Positions 55,189 through 64,000 of a stretch of 64,000 bases of DNA are shown piece after piece. Source of the stretch: an uncultured Psychrobacter sp. (GTDB lineage Bacteria; Pseudomonadota; Gammaproteobacteria; Pseudomonadales; Moraxellaceae); assembly GCF_947495825.1 (NCBI RefSeq), contig NZ_CANMAH010000007.1, positions 124,001 through 188,000 on the forward strand, read 5' to 3'. The first letter of the stretch is position 1. Every line of letters starts with the position of its first letter. The translations under genes were made by a program, and so were the position numbers. The notes below the pieces were generated by a model, which was given only the letters and a program-made list of their open reading frames with translations, was not told the DNA's origin and did no database searches.

Positions 55189-55911
55189 ATGGTAGACGCA
55201 ACTAATTCAGATACAAGCAATAAGCAACCCGTCAATATATTATGGACAGGTGGATGGGATTCCACTTTTAGAATGATACAACTTGCAGTATCAGGGGCAG
55301 TTATTCAGCCTTATTATGTCATTGACACTGCACGCCTCTCATCTCTAACTGAGATTAAACAAATGTATGACATAAAGAAGGATCTTTCTCACAAGTATAA
55401 AGACTGTGAAATCAGAGACATTGAACTTATAGAGATTTCACAAATCGATATCCCTGATAAGTACGTGAAGGTACAGAAAAAGTTACTTAAGGAGAGTTAT
55501 ATAGGGAGTCAGTATATATGGCTGGCAGCTTTATCAGAGCAGATTGAAGATCTTGAGCTCAGTATTCATAAAGATGATACAGCTGAGTATTTTGTAAGGA
55601 AGCTAGTCAATAATGAGAAAGGACCTGACTCTGATGAATATACTATTTTTGGCCGTCTAAAATTCCCTATTTTGGACTATACAAAGCCTGAGATGGAAGA
55701 AGAAGCTAAAACTACAGGTGATTTAGATATACTTTATAAATCTTGGTTCTGTCACAAACCCATTAATAACACCCCATGCGGGATATGTAATCCTTGTAGA
55801 TATACTATCGCTGAAGGGATGGGTAAGCGTTTTACGATTCGGGGTAGGATTTATAATAAGGCGCCACGTCTGCTTACCTTGACACGTAAGGTCGTTCATA
55901 GACTTATCTAA
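55189..55911 (+). CDS. QueC-like PP-loop ATPase
   Basis: A 240-aa protein. The PP-loop ATP pyrophosphatase motif is GGWDST at 21-26. The C-terminus holds a QueC-style zinc site, Cys188, Cys197, Cys200 and Cys203 in FCHKP and CGICNPC. QueC itself turns carboxy-deazaguanine into the nitrile preQ0; SGGMDS is the usual P-loop, here varied to GGWDS as in several QueC-like proteins of unknown role. Residues about 40-180 differ from true QueC in recognisable spots, and no queCDEF or tgt gene is near, so it is not assumed to make preQ0. GGAG precedes the ATG. It follows the ATP-grasp gene in the same direction. Confidence 0.78.
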   Translation: MVDATNSDTSNKQPVNILWTGGWDSTFRMIQLAVSGAVIQPYYVIDTARLSSLTEIKQMYDIKKDLSHKYKDCEIRDIELIEISQIDIPDKYVKVQKKLLKESYIGSQYIWLAALSEQIEDLELSIHKDDTAEYFVRKLVNNEKGPDSDEYTIFGRLKFPILDYTKPEMEEEAKTTGDLDILYKSWFCHKPINNTPCGICNPCRYTIAEGMGKRFTIRGRIYNKAPRLLTLTRKVVHRLI

Positions 55912-55978
55912 TTAATGATTGTGAACTGTTGTTATGATAGTCCTTACGAAAAACAGTTATACTTTTCTTTACTACTAA

Positions 55979-56015
55979 AAAAGGCCAAGACTTGTTCATT
56001 TAGTCTTGGCCTTTT
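55979..56015. terminator. Bidirectional terminator between QueC-like gene and RND operon
   Basis: A 14-bp perfect stem (55979-55992 and 56002-56015) with a 9-base loop and A/T runs on both sides serves both convergent transcripts. Confidence 0.88.
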
Positions 56016-56030
56016 CTATGCTTACTAAAG

Positions 56031-59000
56031 CTATATTTTGTCAGCAGTCGGACTATCGTTATCTTTTCCGTGCGGCGTCAACCATTTAGCGAACCATCCA
56101 GAAAAATCATCCATCAAAGTATATACGACTGGAATCACGACCAAACTTAATAGCGTTGAGGTTACCAGACCGCCTAACACAGCAGCCGCCATCGGACGCC
56201 TAAAGGTAGGATCGGCATCACCCCAGCCAAAAACGAGTGGCAACATGCCAGCACCCATCGCAATGGTAGTCATAATGATAGGACGGGCGCGCTTGCGACA
56301 AGCATCGATGATGGCATCAAAACGTGCCAGACCTCTGTTTTGCGCAATAATGGCATAATCGACTAATAAAATAGAGTTTTTGGTGGCGATGCCCATTAGC
56401 ATAATAAAACCAATCATCGAAGGCATCGATAGGCTACTGCCCGTAATGACCAAGCCCACGAATGCACCGCCTATCGATAACGGCAGAGCCATTAAAATAG
56501 TAAAGGGCTGTAAAAGCTTACCAAAGAGTAGAATTAAGACGCCTAAGATACAGATAATACCCACCGACATAGCAATAACAAAACCGCTAAATAGCTCAGC
56601 CATGTTTTCTGCTTGCCCCTGTGCAATCATCGTAATAGAAGCTGGCAGTTGTTGCATAGTAGGGGTGTTTTTGACTGCATCTACCAATTCACCAAGCTCA
56701 CCTGCGCCAGGCTGCACTGTAATGGTGATTGAACGTTCACGGTCAAGTCGGCTAATTCGCGCAGGCCCTGTACCAAAGTCAAGGTCAGCGACTTCACCGA
56801 CACGCACACCTTGTCCGGCTGGGTCTGTACTAGGTACATACAAGCCTTCTAACTGATTGATGTTTTGTTTGGCCACATCAGGTAAGCGCACCACGATAGG
56901 AATCTGCCGCGTATCTAAATTGAGCTTAGACAGGCGCTGCTCATAATCACCTACTGTCGCTATTCGTAAGGTAGTTGCGATATCTTGAGTGGTAACGCCT
57001 TTATCTGCCATTGCCAGCCGATCAGGGGTCACCGTCAGCTCTTGTTGCGGTAAGCTGCGATCGCTGGTGACAGCACCTGCAATCGGTAGCGCGCGGATAT
57101 CCGTCATAATTTGCTGTGCAGTCTGCTCCAACACTTGCGGATTGGTACTGGTCAACGAAAAGCTATATCCGGTCTCGCCGCCGCTTGATAACCCTACTGT
57201 AAAGCGCGCGCTAGGCACTTCTGTCAATATGGCGCTAATATGTTGTTCAATCTCCTTTTTGGATATCCGCTCGGCACGTGGCGTCAGAACGATATCTAGA
57301 CTAGCAACGTTCTTTGCGCCGCCACTGCCGCTGGAGCTGTTTGGCCCCATCGCCTCTTGTGCTTGTCCAACTGAAGAAAAAACATGAGCAACTTCAGGCA
57401 ATGCTAAAATACGCTCACGTGCCAATGCGGTCACTCGCTCGGTATCTTCAAGCTCAACATCAGGTGTCAGCTCAATCCCTACTCGAGTTTGATCAATATC
57501 ATTATCAGGAATAAACGAGGTTGGTAGCAGTTGCACCAAGGCCAATGACCCTACAAATAATAATAAAGTAGCGCCCATGGTCAACCAGCGATGATGAAGT
57601 GTCCAGGATACTATCTTTAGATACCAGGTCATCAAGGCGCTTTGTTTTTCGACCCGATGTTTTTCTGGTCGCAAAATGTAGGCTGCCATCATAGGGGTAA
57701 TCAAGCGTGCGACCAATAGCGAAGCAAAGATAGCCATGGCTGCTGTCCAGCCAAACTGGCGGAAGAATTGTCCAACCACACCGCCCATAAAGGCTGTAGG
57801 TAAAAATACTGCGATTAAAGTAAAAGTAGTGGCAATAACTGCAAGACCGATTTCATCAGCGGCTTCCATCGCTGCTTCATAAGGCGTCTTACCCATTCGC
57901 AAATGGCGAATGATGTTTTCGACCTCAACGATAGCATCATCGACCAACACCCCGATGACCAGCGACAACGCCAATAATGAAATAATATTGAGACTAAAAT
58001 CAAACAGATACATCCCCAAAAAAGTAGGAATGACTGACAATGGCAAAGCCACAGCGGCGACGATAGTGGCGCGAATATTGCGTAAAAATAAGAACACCAC
58101 AACGACTGCTAAAATACCGCCTTCAATCAACATGCGTAACGAAGACTCATAGTCCTCTTCCACTGGAGTCGCACGGTCGTAGACTTTTTCGACCTCGATA
58201 TTACTCATCTCAGTACTTAACTGCGCCAGTGCTGCGTCCACTCTCTTGGTAACTTCGACTTCACTGGCACCGCGTGAGCGCGTAATGTTAAAGGCGACAA
58301 CCGTTTTGCCATCTAGCTTGGCAACGGAGCTAGGATCAGCCGCGCCATCCGTCACTTCAGCCATACGCCCTAACGCTTGTGTGCCGCCAGTAGGTACGGC
58401 AATCTGTAACTCGTTAAGCTCACGCGCACGCTCTACCGCTCCCAACACTCGAATGGTCTGAGTCGTAGTACCAACTTCAGCCTCTCCGCCTGCGCTATCT
58501 TGCTGAATACCAGCGATCTGCTGAGACAACTGAGGGATAGAGAGCTGTAAGCCACTAAGCACGATAGGATCAGCGGCAACCGTAATCTCACGCTCAAGAC
58601 CACCAATACGACTGATAGCACTTACTCCTTGAATATCAGATAAGCGCTTGGTAATCGTGTCGTCCACGAACCATGATAAGTCCTCAACACTCATATTATT
58701 TCCAGTCACAGAATAGGTGACTACCGGAAACCCTGCGGTTGAGACCTTGGTAATAATAGGATCATTCGCGGCGGCGGGTAAGTCTCCACGTACCTCACCG
58801 ACTGCTGAGCGCACATCATCCATGGCTTCTTGAATGTCTTTTTCTAATACAAACTCGGTTGCGATAGTCGCAGCGCCTGTTTGTAGCGTCGTACGAATGT
58901 GCTTAATACCCTCAATACTGGTCAGCCTGTTTTCAATCTTTTTAGCCACGTCATTTTCAAGCTGAGCTGGGGCAGCTCCTGGCAAAGTAACCGTGACTAC

Positions 59001-59141
59001 GACCGCTGGTAGATCAATATCAGGGAACTGCTGCACTTTCATTTGTTGAAAGCCAAACAAACCACCGAAGGTGAGCAAGACAAATAATAAAATCGCAACG
59101 AGCGGATTTTTAATCGAATAGGTAGATACATTCATATTCAT
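56031..59141 (-). CDS. RND efflux pump, inner-membrane permease
   Basis: A 1036-aa hydrophobe/amphiphile efflux (HAE-1) type permease. There are twelve membrane segments in two halves with large periplasmic loops. The proton-relay Asp pair is in VIGVLVDDAIVEVEN, and family motifs PDIDLPAVVVTVTLPGA and PTAFMGGVVGQFF are present. It pumps drugs, dyes or other small molecules using the proton gradient; substrates cannot be read. It overlaps the adaptor gene by four bases. The outer-membrane channel gene is absent here, so it likely shares a TolC-type partner. Three Met codons near the start leave two possible starts. Confidence 0.94.
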   Translation of the reverse strand: MNMNVSTYSIKNPLVAILLFVLLTFGGLFGFQQMKVQQFPDIDLPAVVVTVTLPGAAPAQLENDVAKKIENRLTSIEGIKHIRTTLQTGAATIATEFVLEKDIQEAMDDVRSAVGEVRGDLPAAANDPIITKVSTAGFPVVTYSVTGNNMSVEDLSWFVDDTITKRLSDIQGVSAISRIGGLEREITVAADPIVLSGLQLSIPQLSQQIAGIQQDSAGGEAEVGTTTQTIRVLGAVERARELNELQIAVPTGGTQALGRMAEVTDGAADPSSVAKLDGKTVVAFNITRSRGASEVEVTKRVDAALAQLSTEMSNIEVEKVYDRATPVEEDYESSLRMLIEGGILAVVVVFLFLRNIRATIVAAVALPLSVIPTFLGMYLFDFSLNIISLLALSLVIGVLVDDAIVEVENIIRHLRMGKTPYEAAMEAADEIGLAVIATTFTLIAVFLPTAFMGGVVGQFFRQFGWTAAMAIFASLLVARLITPMMAAYILRPEKHRVEKQSALMTWYLKIVSWTLHHRWLTMGATLLLFVGSLALVQLLPTSFIPDNDIDQTRVGIELTPDVELEDTERVTALARERILALPEVAHVFSSVGQAQEAMGPNSSSGSGGAKNVASLDIVLTPRAERISKKEIEQHISAILTEVPSARFTVGLSSGGETGYSFSLTSTNPQVLEQTAQQIMTDIRALPIAGAVTSDRSLPQQELTVTPDRLAMADKGVTTQDIATTLRIATVGDYEQRLSKLNLDTRQIPIVVRLPDVAKQNINQLEGLYVPSTDPAGQGVRVGEVADLDFGTGPARISRLDRERSITITVQPGAGELGELVDAVKNTPTMQQLPASITMIAQGQAENMAELFSGFVIAMSVGIICILGVLILLFGKLLQPFTILMALPLSIGGAFVGLVITGSSLSMPSMIGFIMLMGIATKNSILLVDYAIIAQNRGLARFDAIIDACRKRARPIIMTTIAMGAGMLPLVFGWGDADPTFRRPMAAAVLGGLVTSTLLSLVVIPVVYTLMDDFSGWFAKWLTPHGKDNDSPTADKI

Positions 59142-60421
59142 GGTGTTGCCTGCACAGCTTGACTCTCAACGACGCGTACCAAGTCACCATCATTTAAAAA
59201 ACTACCACCTTGCTTGACCAAGCTAACATCGTTTGGCAAAGGCTCTGCAAGTATGACGCTGTCGCCAATACGATCTCCTAGGGTCACGCGCTGCTGTTGA
59301 ATACGTCCAACCGTTTTATCATTCTGGGTTTTGATATCCGTCACTAGCATCACATAATCATAGCCGTCGTTGCTGACAATAGCGCTATTGGGCACCGTTT
59401 GCATGCTTTCGCTACCGAGCAAAAACTCACCAGTTTGGTACATACCCGCACGCGCTGCAGAGTTGGATTCTAAACTCGCGTAAATAGTAATTTGACGATT
59501 ATTATCCGCTGTCGGCGCGATACGACTGACTTGCCCCATCACTGATTGATCTCTTGGCAAGCTGACTTTGACAGGCGTACCCACGTTTACATCACCGATT
59601 AACTTAGGATCGATATCAGCACGCCACTCTAAAACACCCCCTTTAATAATCGTAAATAATGGCTCGCCACCTGCGACCATGCCAACCTCAGCCATCTTGT
59701 CACTGACTACCCCACTCACGGGCGCGACGACTTTTGCATTTTCAAGGTTTAGGCGCTGATTGCTTAGGCGCGCTTTAGATGCTTGCAAGGATGCTCTAGC
59801 ACGAATCTCAGAAGTACGATAACGGTCCGCTTCTTGTCTGCTAATGGCATCTATATCAAGTAACGGTAGCACACGTGCCGCATCTGCACTCGCATTGGCA
59901 AGCGTGGCTTCGGCTTCGGCCACATCTGCTTCCGCTTGCAAGACCTGCTGCTTCATAGCATCGGTATCAAATATCGCCAACACTTGGCCAGCCTTAACGC
60001 GCGTACCTTCTTCGACCAATACCCGTTCAATTGCCACACCATTGACCTTGGCACTGACATTCGCAATATCTTTGGCACTAATCGTACCATCAGCCGTTAG
60101 CGTGTTGCCGACACTATCTTGACTCGGCTGCACTGTTTCAACTGACAAGACGGCTTGGTCATTATCTGCATTAATAGGTGCTATATCACTTTGAGTCTCA
60201 GAGGTAACGGTCGACTCATCCCTAGACGAGTCATTACCACCCCAATACTTTCCTAACAGTACACCAATGACCAGCACTGCTACCAGTACAGGTAATAACC
60301 ATACAGGCAGCTTTGTCGAAGGTCTACGCTTAGCCGTATCAGGGTCGCGATAAGGCGGCAACTCAGACTCAGGTGTAGAGTTAGACACTTGCTTATCATT
60401 AGGGTCTTGAAGGTCACTCAT
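59138..60421 (-). CDS. RND efflux pump, periplasmic adaptor
   Basis: A 427-aa membrane-fusion protein. A cytoplasmic polar tail of about 40 residues precedes one membrane segment (about 42-60), so it is anchored rather than lipidated. Next come the lipoyl-like half motif (VEEGTRVKAGQVLA), a coiled-coil hairpin (about 155-215, LQAEADVAEAEATLANA), the second lipoyl half (APVSGVVSDKMAEVG) and the beta-barrel. It bridges the permease to an outer-membrane channel. First gene of the two-gene operon; no TetR- or MarR-type regulator is adjacent. Confidence 0.93.
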   Translation of the reverse strand: MSDLQDPNDKQVSNSTPESELPPYRDPDTAKRRPSTKLPVWLLPVLVAVLVIGVLLGKYWGGNDSSRDESTVTSETQSDIAPINADNDQAVLSVETVQPSQDSVGNTLTADGTISAKDIANVSAKVNGVAIERVLVEEGTRVKAGQVLAIFDTDAMKQQVLQAEADVAEAEATLANASADAARVLPLLDIDAISRQEADRYRTSEIRARASLQASKARLSNQRLNLENAKVVAPVSGVVSDKMAEVGMVAGGEPLFTIIKGGVLEWRADIDPKLIGDVNVGTPVKVSLPRDQSVMGQVSRIAPTADNNRQITIYASLESNSAARAGMYQTGEFLLGSESMQTVPNSAIVSNDGYDYVMLVTDIKTQNDKTVGRIQQQRVTLGDRIGDSVILAEPLPNDVSLVKQGGSFLNDGDLVRVVESQAVQATP

Positions 60422-60830
60422 AATCGGTCTCTATAAATAAGCACATTGATAGAAAAGAGGGTAAATATTATTTTTAGCGGGGTGATATAGACAGTTTATA
60501 TTATTGAAAGCTTTTTGCATTGTAGTCTATCGTACTAACAGGTCAACTGGCGTTTATTCTCTCTTATTCTCTCTTTACCAATCAATCCTTAAAAAAGACC
60601 GTTAAAATACAAAGCAAACGCTCAATGCTATCAATTTTGCGCAATACATACGACATACAGTTTTGTCTTGTGTTGTTGGGTTGGTTTGTTACCATTAATT
60701 ATCATAACTTATGACATCACTTACTCAATGTCATCACCAGAATAACGGGGTTAATTCGTTAACATTGACTATATAGTAGTGTCGAACAGTGGGTAACCAT
60801 CACTTTAAATCGTAAACCAAGGAGTCCAAC
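60422..60830. other. Divergent intergenic region
   Basis: About 409 AT-rich bases between the RND operon and a small gene. It contains an inverted repeat ATGACA...TGTCAT (60711-60716 and 60729-60734). Promoters for both directions are expected but not resolved. Confidence 0.4.
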
Positions 60831-60995
60831 ATGGCTAATAAAGAAAAAGTAAAAGCGATAAAGCAAGAAATAAAAGAAACTAAGGCAAACATCAAAGAAC
60901 AAACTAAAAACATCAAAAACCTTAAAAAAGCATTGAAGAAAGCCAAAAAAGAGAAGCCTGAGAAAAAGTCTAAGAGCGAGAAAAAGTCTAAATAA
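60831..60995 (+). CDS. 54-aa lysine-rich small protein
   Basis: A short ORF with a perfect AAGGAG six bases before the ATG and its own terminator, so it is very likely real. The product is almost entirely Lys, Glu, Ala and Asn, strongly helical, with a repeating pattern of hydrophobic Ile/Leu every few residues in the first 40 (IKQEIKETKANIKEQ) that fits a short coiled coil, and a basic Ser/Lys tail. Such proteins may bind nucleic acid or ribosomes; function unknown. Confidence 0.75.
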   Translation: MANKEKVKAIKQEIKETKANIKEQTKNIKNLKKALKKAKKEKPEKKSKSEKKSK

Positions 60996-61040
60996 AGCCT
61001 CCTTTTAGACGCTTGTTATATACATAAACTCGTTAAACAC

Positions 61041-61078
61041 AAAAAAGAGGATAGCGATTGCTGTCCTCTTTCTTGTTT
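61041..61078 (+). terminator. Terminator after the lysine-rich gene
   Basis: A 12-bp stem (61044-61055 and 61060-61071, one wobble) closed by a four-base loop and followed by TCTTG. An A run precedes it, so it may also act on the recG side. Confidence 0.75.
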
Positions 61079-61136
61079 GTCTTTAGTGCTTAGATTCAGT
61101 AGCGCTTAGAGTTAGTATTGCTCATCAAGCCATTTC

Positions 61137-63485
61137 TTAAGCATTGGTATAGCGGCTGGCCTCTGGCATCCAGCGATGAATGAGTTGGCTGACGTCAGCT
61201 TTACGCATGGGGTCTGCAATTAGATGCTTCGCCAAACGCTGCGCAATGGCAAACAGCTGCTCATCTCGAATCAAATCAGCCAGATAATAGCCCACATTAC
61301 CCGTTTGCCGTTTGCCTAGCAGCTCACCAGGACCACGCAGCTCAAGGTCTTTTTGGGCAATGACAAAGCCATCGGTGCTATCGCGCAGCACATTTAGCCG
61401 CTCAGTGCCCGTCTCTGATAAAGGCTTTTGATACAGTAGAACGCAGAAACTCTTGGTTGAGCCACGTCCAACGCGGCCACGCAACTGATGCAGCTGTGAC
61501 AGACCCAGTCGTTCGGCATTTTCGATGACCATTAACGACGCGTTCGGTACATCAACTCCGACTTCGATGACCGTTGTGGCAATCAATAAGTCAAGATTAC
61601 CGGCTTTAAACTCTTGCATAATGGCTTGTTTATCAGCGGACTTCATTTTGCCATGTACGAGGCCAATACGAATATCCAAACGCTCATTTAAGTCTTCATA
61701 AGTAGCCTCGGCGGCTTGTGCATCGAGTACGCTCGACTCTTCCACCAAGGAGCACACCCAATAGGCCTGCCTACCCGCCTCACAATTAATCGCGATGCGC
61801 TCTATCACGTCATCACGGCGATTACGGTCAATCGTCACCGTAGTAATGGGCGTGCGTCCGGGTGGCAACTCATCAATGATAGAGGTATCCATATCACCAT
61901 AGACACTCATCGCTAGCGTACGCGGAATCGGTGTCGCTGTCATAATTAGCTGATGCGGCGTACTACCTGCGACGCCTTTATTAGTGAGGGCCATGCGCTG
62001 CTCAACGCCGAAACGATGCTGCTCATCAATAATGACCAAGCCCAGTTTGGCAAATTGTACTTGCTCCTGAAACAGCGCATGAGTACCGACCACCACTTGC
62101 ACGGTGTTCTCACTCACGGCTTCTAACGCTTCGCGGCGCTGTTTCGCGGTTTGCTTGCCAGCGAGCCAACCGACTTCGATACCTAACGGCTCAAACCACT
62201 GTTTAAAGTTTAATAAATGCTGTTCTGCTAAAATCTCAGTCGGTGCCATGACAGCCACCTGCCAGCCACTATCAAGTGCATAACCTGCCGCACCTGCGGC
62301 AACTAACGTTTTACCTGCACCCACATCGCCTTGTACCAGCCTGAGCATTGGTATCGAAGTTGCCATATCAGCGGTGACATCTTTCATCACACGCTGCTGC
62401 GCACCTGTCAAATCAAAGGGCAATGCCGCAAACAACTTATCAGCCAATGGACTTTGAGTGGTGCATTTGGGCGCTTTGTGCTGGTGCAACTGCTGACGAC
62501 GATACAGTAAACTTAGCTGATGCGCGGTTAGCTCTTCGATAATTAGACGTTGACAAGCCGCATGAGTACGGGCACTTAGCTGGGTTAATAGCTTATACTG
62601 CTGGCTTGCATCGGTATAAGTAGGCGGAGTGTGCAGTAGCACTAACGCTTCAAATATCGTTAGATTGTAGACATTGCTATGAGCGCTACCAGCTGCAACC
62701 GAATTGCCTTTATTACTTGCATCATAGGTAGTCGCACCAGCTTTGTTAACGTGGTTAACAACAGTATTGTCTGGCACACTGCGCGCTAAGGTTGAAAATA
62801 TATCATCCGAATAGTCTGCCTCTGTGACCAATGACTTAGTCGGTTCAAAGGGCGCTAATGGTAGATCAGAAACGACTGCAAAGTCTTCTGGCGTAAATAG
62901 CGTCATGGGTAAGCCCTGACTGCGAACGGTCTGCAATGCCAGCTTAATCAAGGTACGTAGTTTGTTTTGATGCAAGCCTTTGACGGTAGGATAGATTGGC
63001 TGTAGACCCGTGTTAGTGATGGCAGTGCTATCAGTCAAGACCTGATATTCAGGATGATGCATCTGCTTACCATAACGGCTGACTTTTACCTCGCCAAACA
63101 ACTGTAGCCGCGTACCCACACTCATGGTCTGGGCAAGACCACGATAGACTTTGAAGAAACGCAGAGAAATCGTGCCTGTATCATCGTCGACGATCACGGT
63201 CATGCCATTACGTTTAGTATCTACATGTACCACGCGCCCTGTGATCAATGCAGCTTGTCCATGACCCACATCAGCTATCGATACTAGACGACTACGATCT
63301 TCATAATCTCGCGGCAAATGGAGCAATAAATCAAAAATCCGTGTAATACCCAGCTGGGTTAATTGCTCTGCGACTTTTGGACCGACACCTGCCAGCGCTG
63401 TCACTGGCATATCTAGCGCTGAAGCCGACTGTTTAGGCAACGCACTGTTCGGCAGGTCGGCTATGGCATGGCTAGTTATTGGCAT
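61137..63485 (-). CDS. recG: ATP-dependent DNA helicase RecG
   Basis: Branch-migrating helicase that remodels stalled forks and Holliday junctions. The N-terminal wedge domain binds DNA; the motor has Walker A GDVGAGKT (about 387-394), Walker B DEQH followed by RFGVEQR, motif III ATPIPRT and motif VI QLRGRVGRG. At 782 aa it is about 90 residues longer than E. coli RecG. The excess is a Ser/Thr/Asn-rich insert at about 195-275 within the wedge region, between FTPEDF and the VLLHTPPTY helix. The ATG at 63485 is preferred over an adjacent TTG. Confidence 0.96.
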   Translation of the reverse strand: MPITSHAIADLPNSALPKQSASALDMPVTALAGVGPKVAEQLTQLGITRIFDLLLHLPRDYEDRSRLVSIADVGHGQAALITGRVVHVDTKRNGMTVIVDDDTGTISLRFFKVYRGLAQTMSVGTRLQLFGEVKVSRYGKQMHHPEYQVLTDSTAITNTGLQPIYPTVKGLHQNKLRTLIKLALQTVRSQGLPMTLFTPEDFAVVSDLPLAPFEPTKSLVTEADYSDDIFSTLARSVPDNTVVNHVNKAGATTYDASNKGNSVAAGSAHSNVYNLTIFEALVLLHTPPTYTDASQQYKLLTQLSARTHAACQRLIIEELTAHQLSLLYRRQQLHQHKAPKCTTQSPLADKLFAALPFDLTGAQQRVMKDVTADMATSIPMLRLVQGDVGAGKTLVAAGAAGYALDSGWQVAVMAPTEILAEQHLLNFKQWFEPLGIEVGWLAGKQTAKQRREALEAVSENTVQVVVGTHALFQEQVQFAKLGLVIIDEQHRFGVEQRMALTNKGVAGSTPHQLIMTATPIPRTLAMSVYGDMDTSIIDELPPGRTPITTVTIDRNRRDDVIERIAINCEAGRQAYWVCSLVEESSVLDAQAAEATYEDLNERLDIRIGLVHGKMKSADKQAIMQEFKAGNLDLLIATTVIEVGVDVPNASLMVIENAERLGLSQLHQLRGRVGRGSTKSFCVLLYQKPLSETGTERLNVLRDSTDGFVIAQKDLELRGPGELLGKRQTGNVGYYLADLIRDEQLFAIAQRLAKHLIADPMRKADVSQLIHRWMPEASRYTNA

Positions 63486-63749
63486 CAAAAACCTTAAAGA
63501 TATTATTTTAAACTCTATATATTTAAATGCTTTATACTTAACTATTGTATGATGCTGTTTATAAAAGTATAGCTAAATATCGTGACAATTAATGGGCTAT
63601 AACAGCAGTGTACCTCAATCATTATAGCTGACAACACTATTGATAATGCTAAGTTATTTAGTAATCGTGCGTCTATAGAATTGACACTTAATCAGTTATT
63701 TATCTGCTGGCGACTATCTTTTTTAGCATATTTTATAGAAGGGCTTTTT

Positions 63750-64000
63750 ATGTTCGTTTATCCCAATCATAAACAACTGAACTATAAAAAACTATTACGC
63801 CCAAGCTTATTAATTGTGTGTAGTATGAGCATCAGTGCTTGTAACAATATTGGACCAACCACCTCAATTGCACAAGCTCAGCCAGTCGTAGCAGCCCCAA
63901 AAGTAGCATTGGTGCTGGGCGGCGGCGGTGCCAAAGGCTTTGCCCATGTTGGCGTCATCAAGGTATTAGAAGAAAACGGTATCACGCCGACACTCGTAGT
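63750..64000 (+). CDS. Patatin-like phospholipase lipoprotein, truncated by window end
   Basis: Only the first 84 codons lie in the window. A signal peptide ends in a lipobox-like ISAC with Cys32, so it is probably a lipoprotein. The fold then opens with VLGGGGAKGFAHVGVI, the oxyanion loop of patatin-type serine hydrolases (RssA/NTE-like); the catalytic GxSxG would lie beyond the end. AGAAGGG precedes the ATG. Confidence 0.85.
   Translation, partial: MFVYPNHKQLNYKKLLRPSLLIVCSMSISACNNIGPTTSIAQAQPVVAAPKVALVLGGGGAKGFAHVGVIKVLEENGITPTLV

Noticed and set aside
55189..55911. Queuosine biosynthesis gene queC
   Set aside because: No queD, queE or queF neighbours, an altered P-loop (GGWDS) and pairing with an ATP-grasp gene argue for a different role.
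56380..56856. 158-codon frame antisense to the RND permease
   Set aside because: It mirrors codon structure of a conserved gene with intact motifs; Pro/Ser/Ile-rich shadow translation without a family pattern.
56989..57387. 132-codon antisense frame over the RND permease
   Set aside because: Shadow of the real gene; no ribosome binding site.
1..64000. CRISPR array, transposase or prophage
   Set aside because: No regularly spaced repeats, transposase motifs or phage structural genes were seen on either strand.

Overview
The window looks like a chromosomal segment from a gammaproteobacterium of the Moraxellaceae, most probably Psychrobacter. The evidence is the split cell-wall cluster (rsmH-ftsL-ftsI-murE-murF-mraY without the downstream mur/fts genes), gltX beside tRNA-Ala and tRNA-Glu, tRNAs with encoded CCA, moderate GC with AT-rich intergenic DNA, and several core proteins with long low-complexity tails (RsmH, FtsI, NusB). 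No phage, IS element or CRISPR array was found.

Layout. 0-13 kb: cardiolipin synthase, rlmA and the minus-strand division and cell-wall cluster, then gltX on the plus strand. 13.2-15.4 kb: an AT-rich NACHT NTPase gene and a small DUF3223-like gene, sitting between gltX and the tRNA pair, apparently accessory cargo. 15.5-15.8 kb: tRNA-Ala(GGC) and tRNA-Glu(TTC) behind a near-consensus promoter. 16-19.8 kb: a membrane coiled-coil protein, a LysE-type exporter, a membrane-anchored glutaredoxin and a DUF4365 nuclease-like protein. 19.8-36.3 kb: mostly housekeeping genes (acnA, a YdjM-like protein, a YchJ-like protein, a class II amidotransferase, thrB, hisF, ribH-nusB-thiL-pgpA, glmU-glmS).

36.5-42.3 kb: a complete minus-strand operon for uptake and breakdown of an aminoethylphosphonate-type compound (ATPase, double permease, binding lipoprotein, FAD oxidase, phosphonatase-like HAD), with no PhnW transaminase. 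42.8-47.5 kb: truC, a DMT exporter with a divergent Lrp/AsnC regulator, lipoproteins and two small membrane proteins, one only 51 aa. 47.7-51.3 kb: a TSUP permease, a flavin reductase, and a short MetE-like protein with its DUF1852 partner. This is the MesD/MesX type of folate-independent methionine synthase, and a perfect MetR-type box lies upstream. 51.7-53.4 kb: a divergent SDR/LysR pair in which the SDR has lost its catalytic Tyr and Lys.

53.4-55.9 kb: an AT-rich island with a sugar-transfer-type ATP-grasp protein followed by a QueC-like PP-loop ATPase. This is the best candidate for an undescribed system. 56-64 kb: an RND efflux pair, a 54-aa lysine-rich protein, recG, and the start of a patatin-like lipoprotein cut by the window end.

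Functions are assigned by reading motifs and gene order only; no database search was possible. Start codons were moved from the longest ORF to internal ATG or GTG codons where a ribosome binding site or family length supported it.
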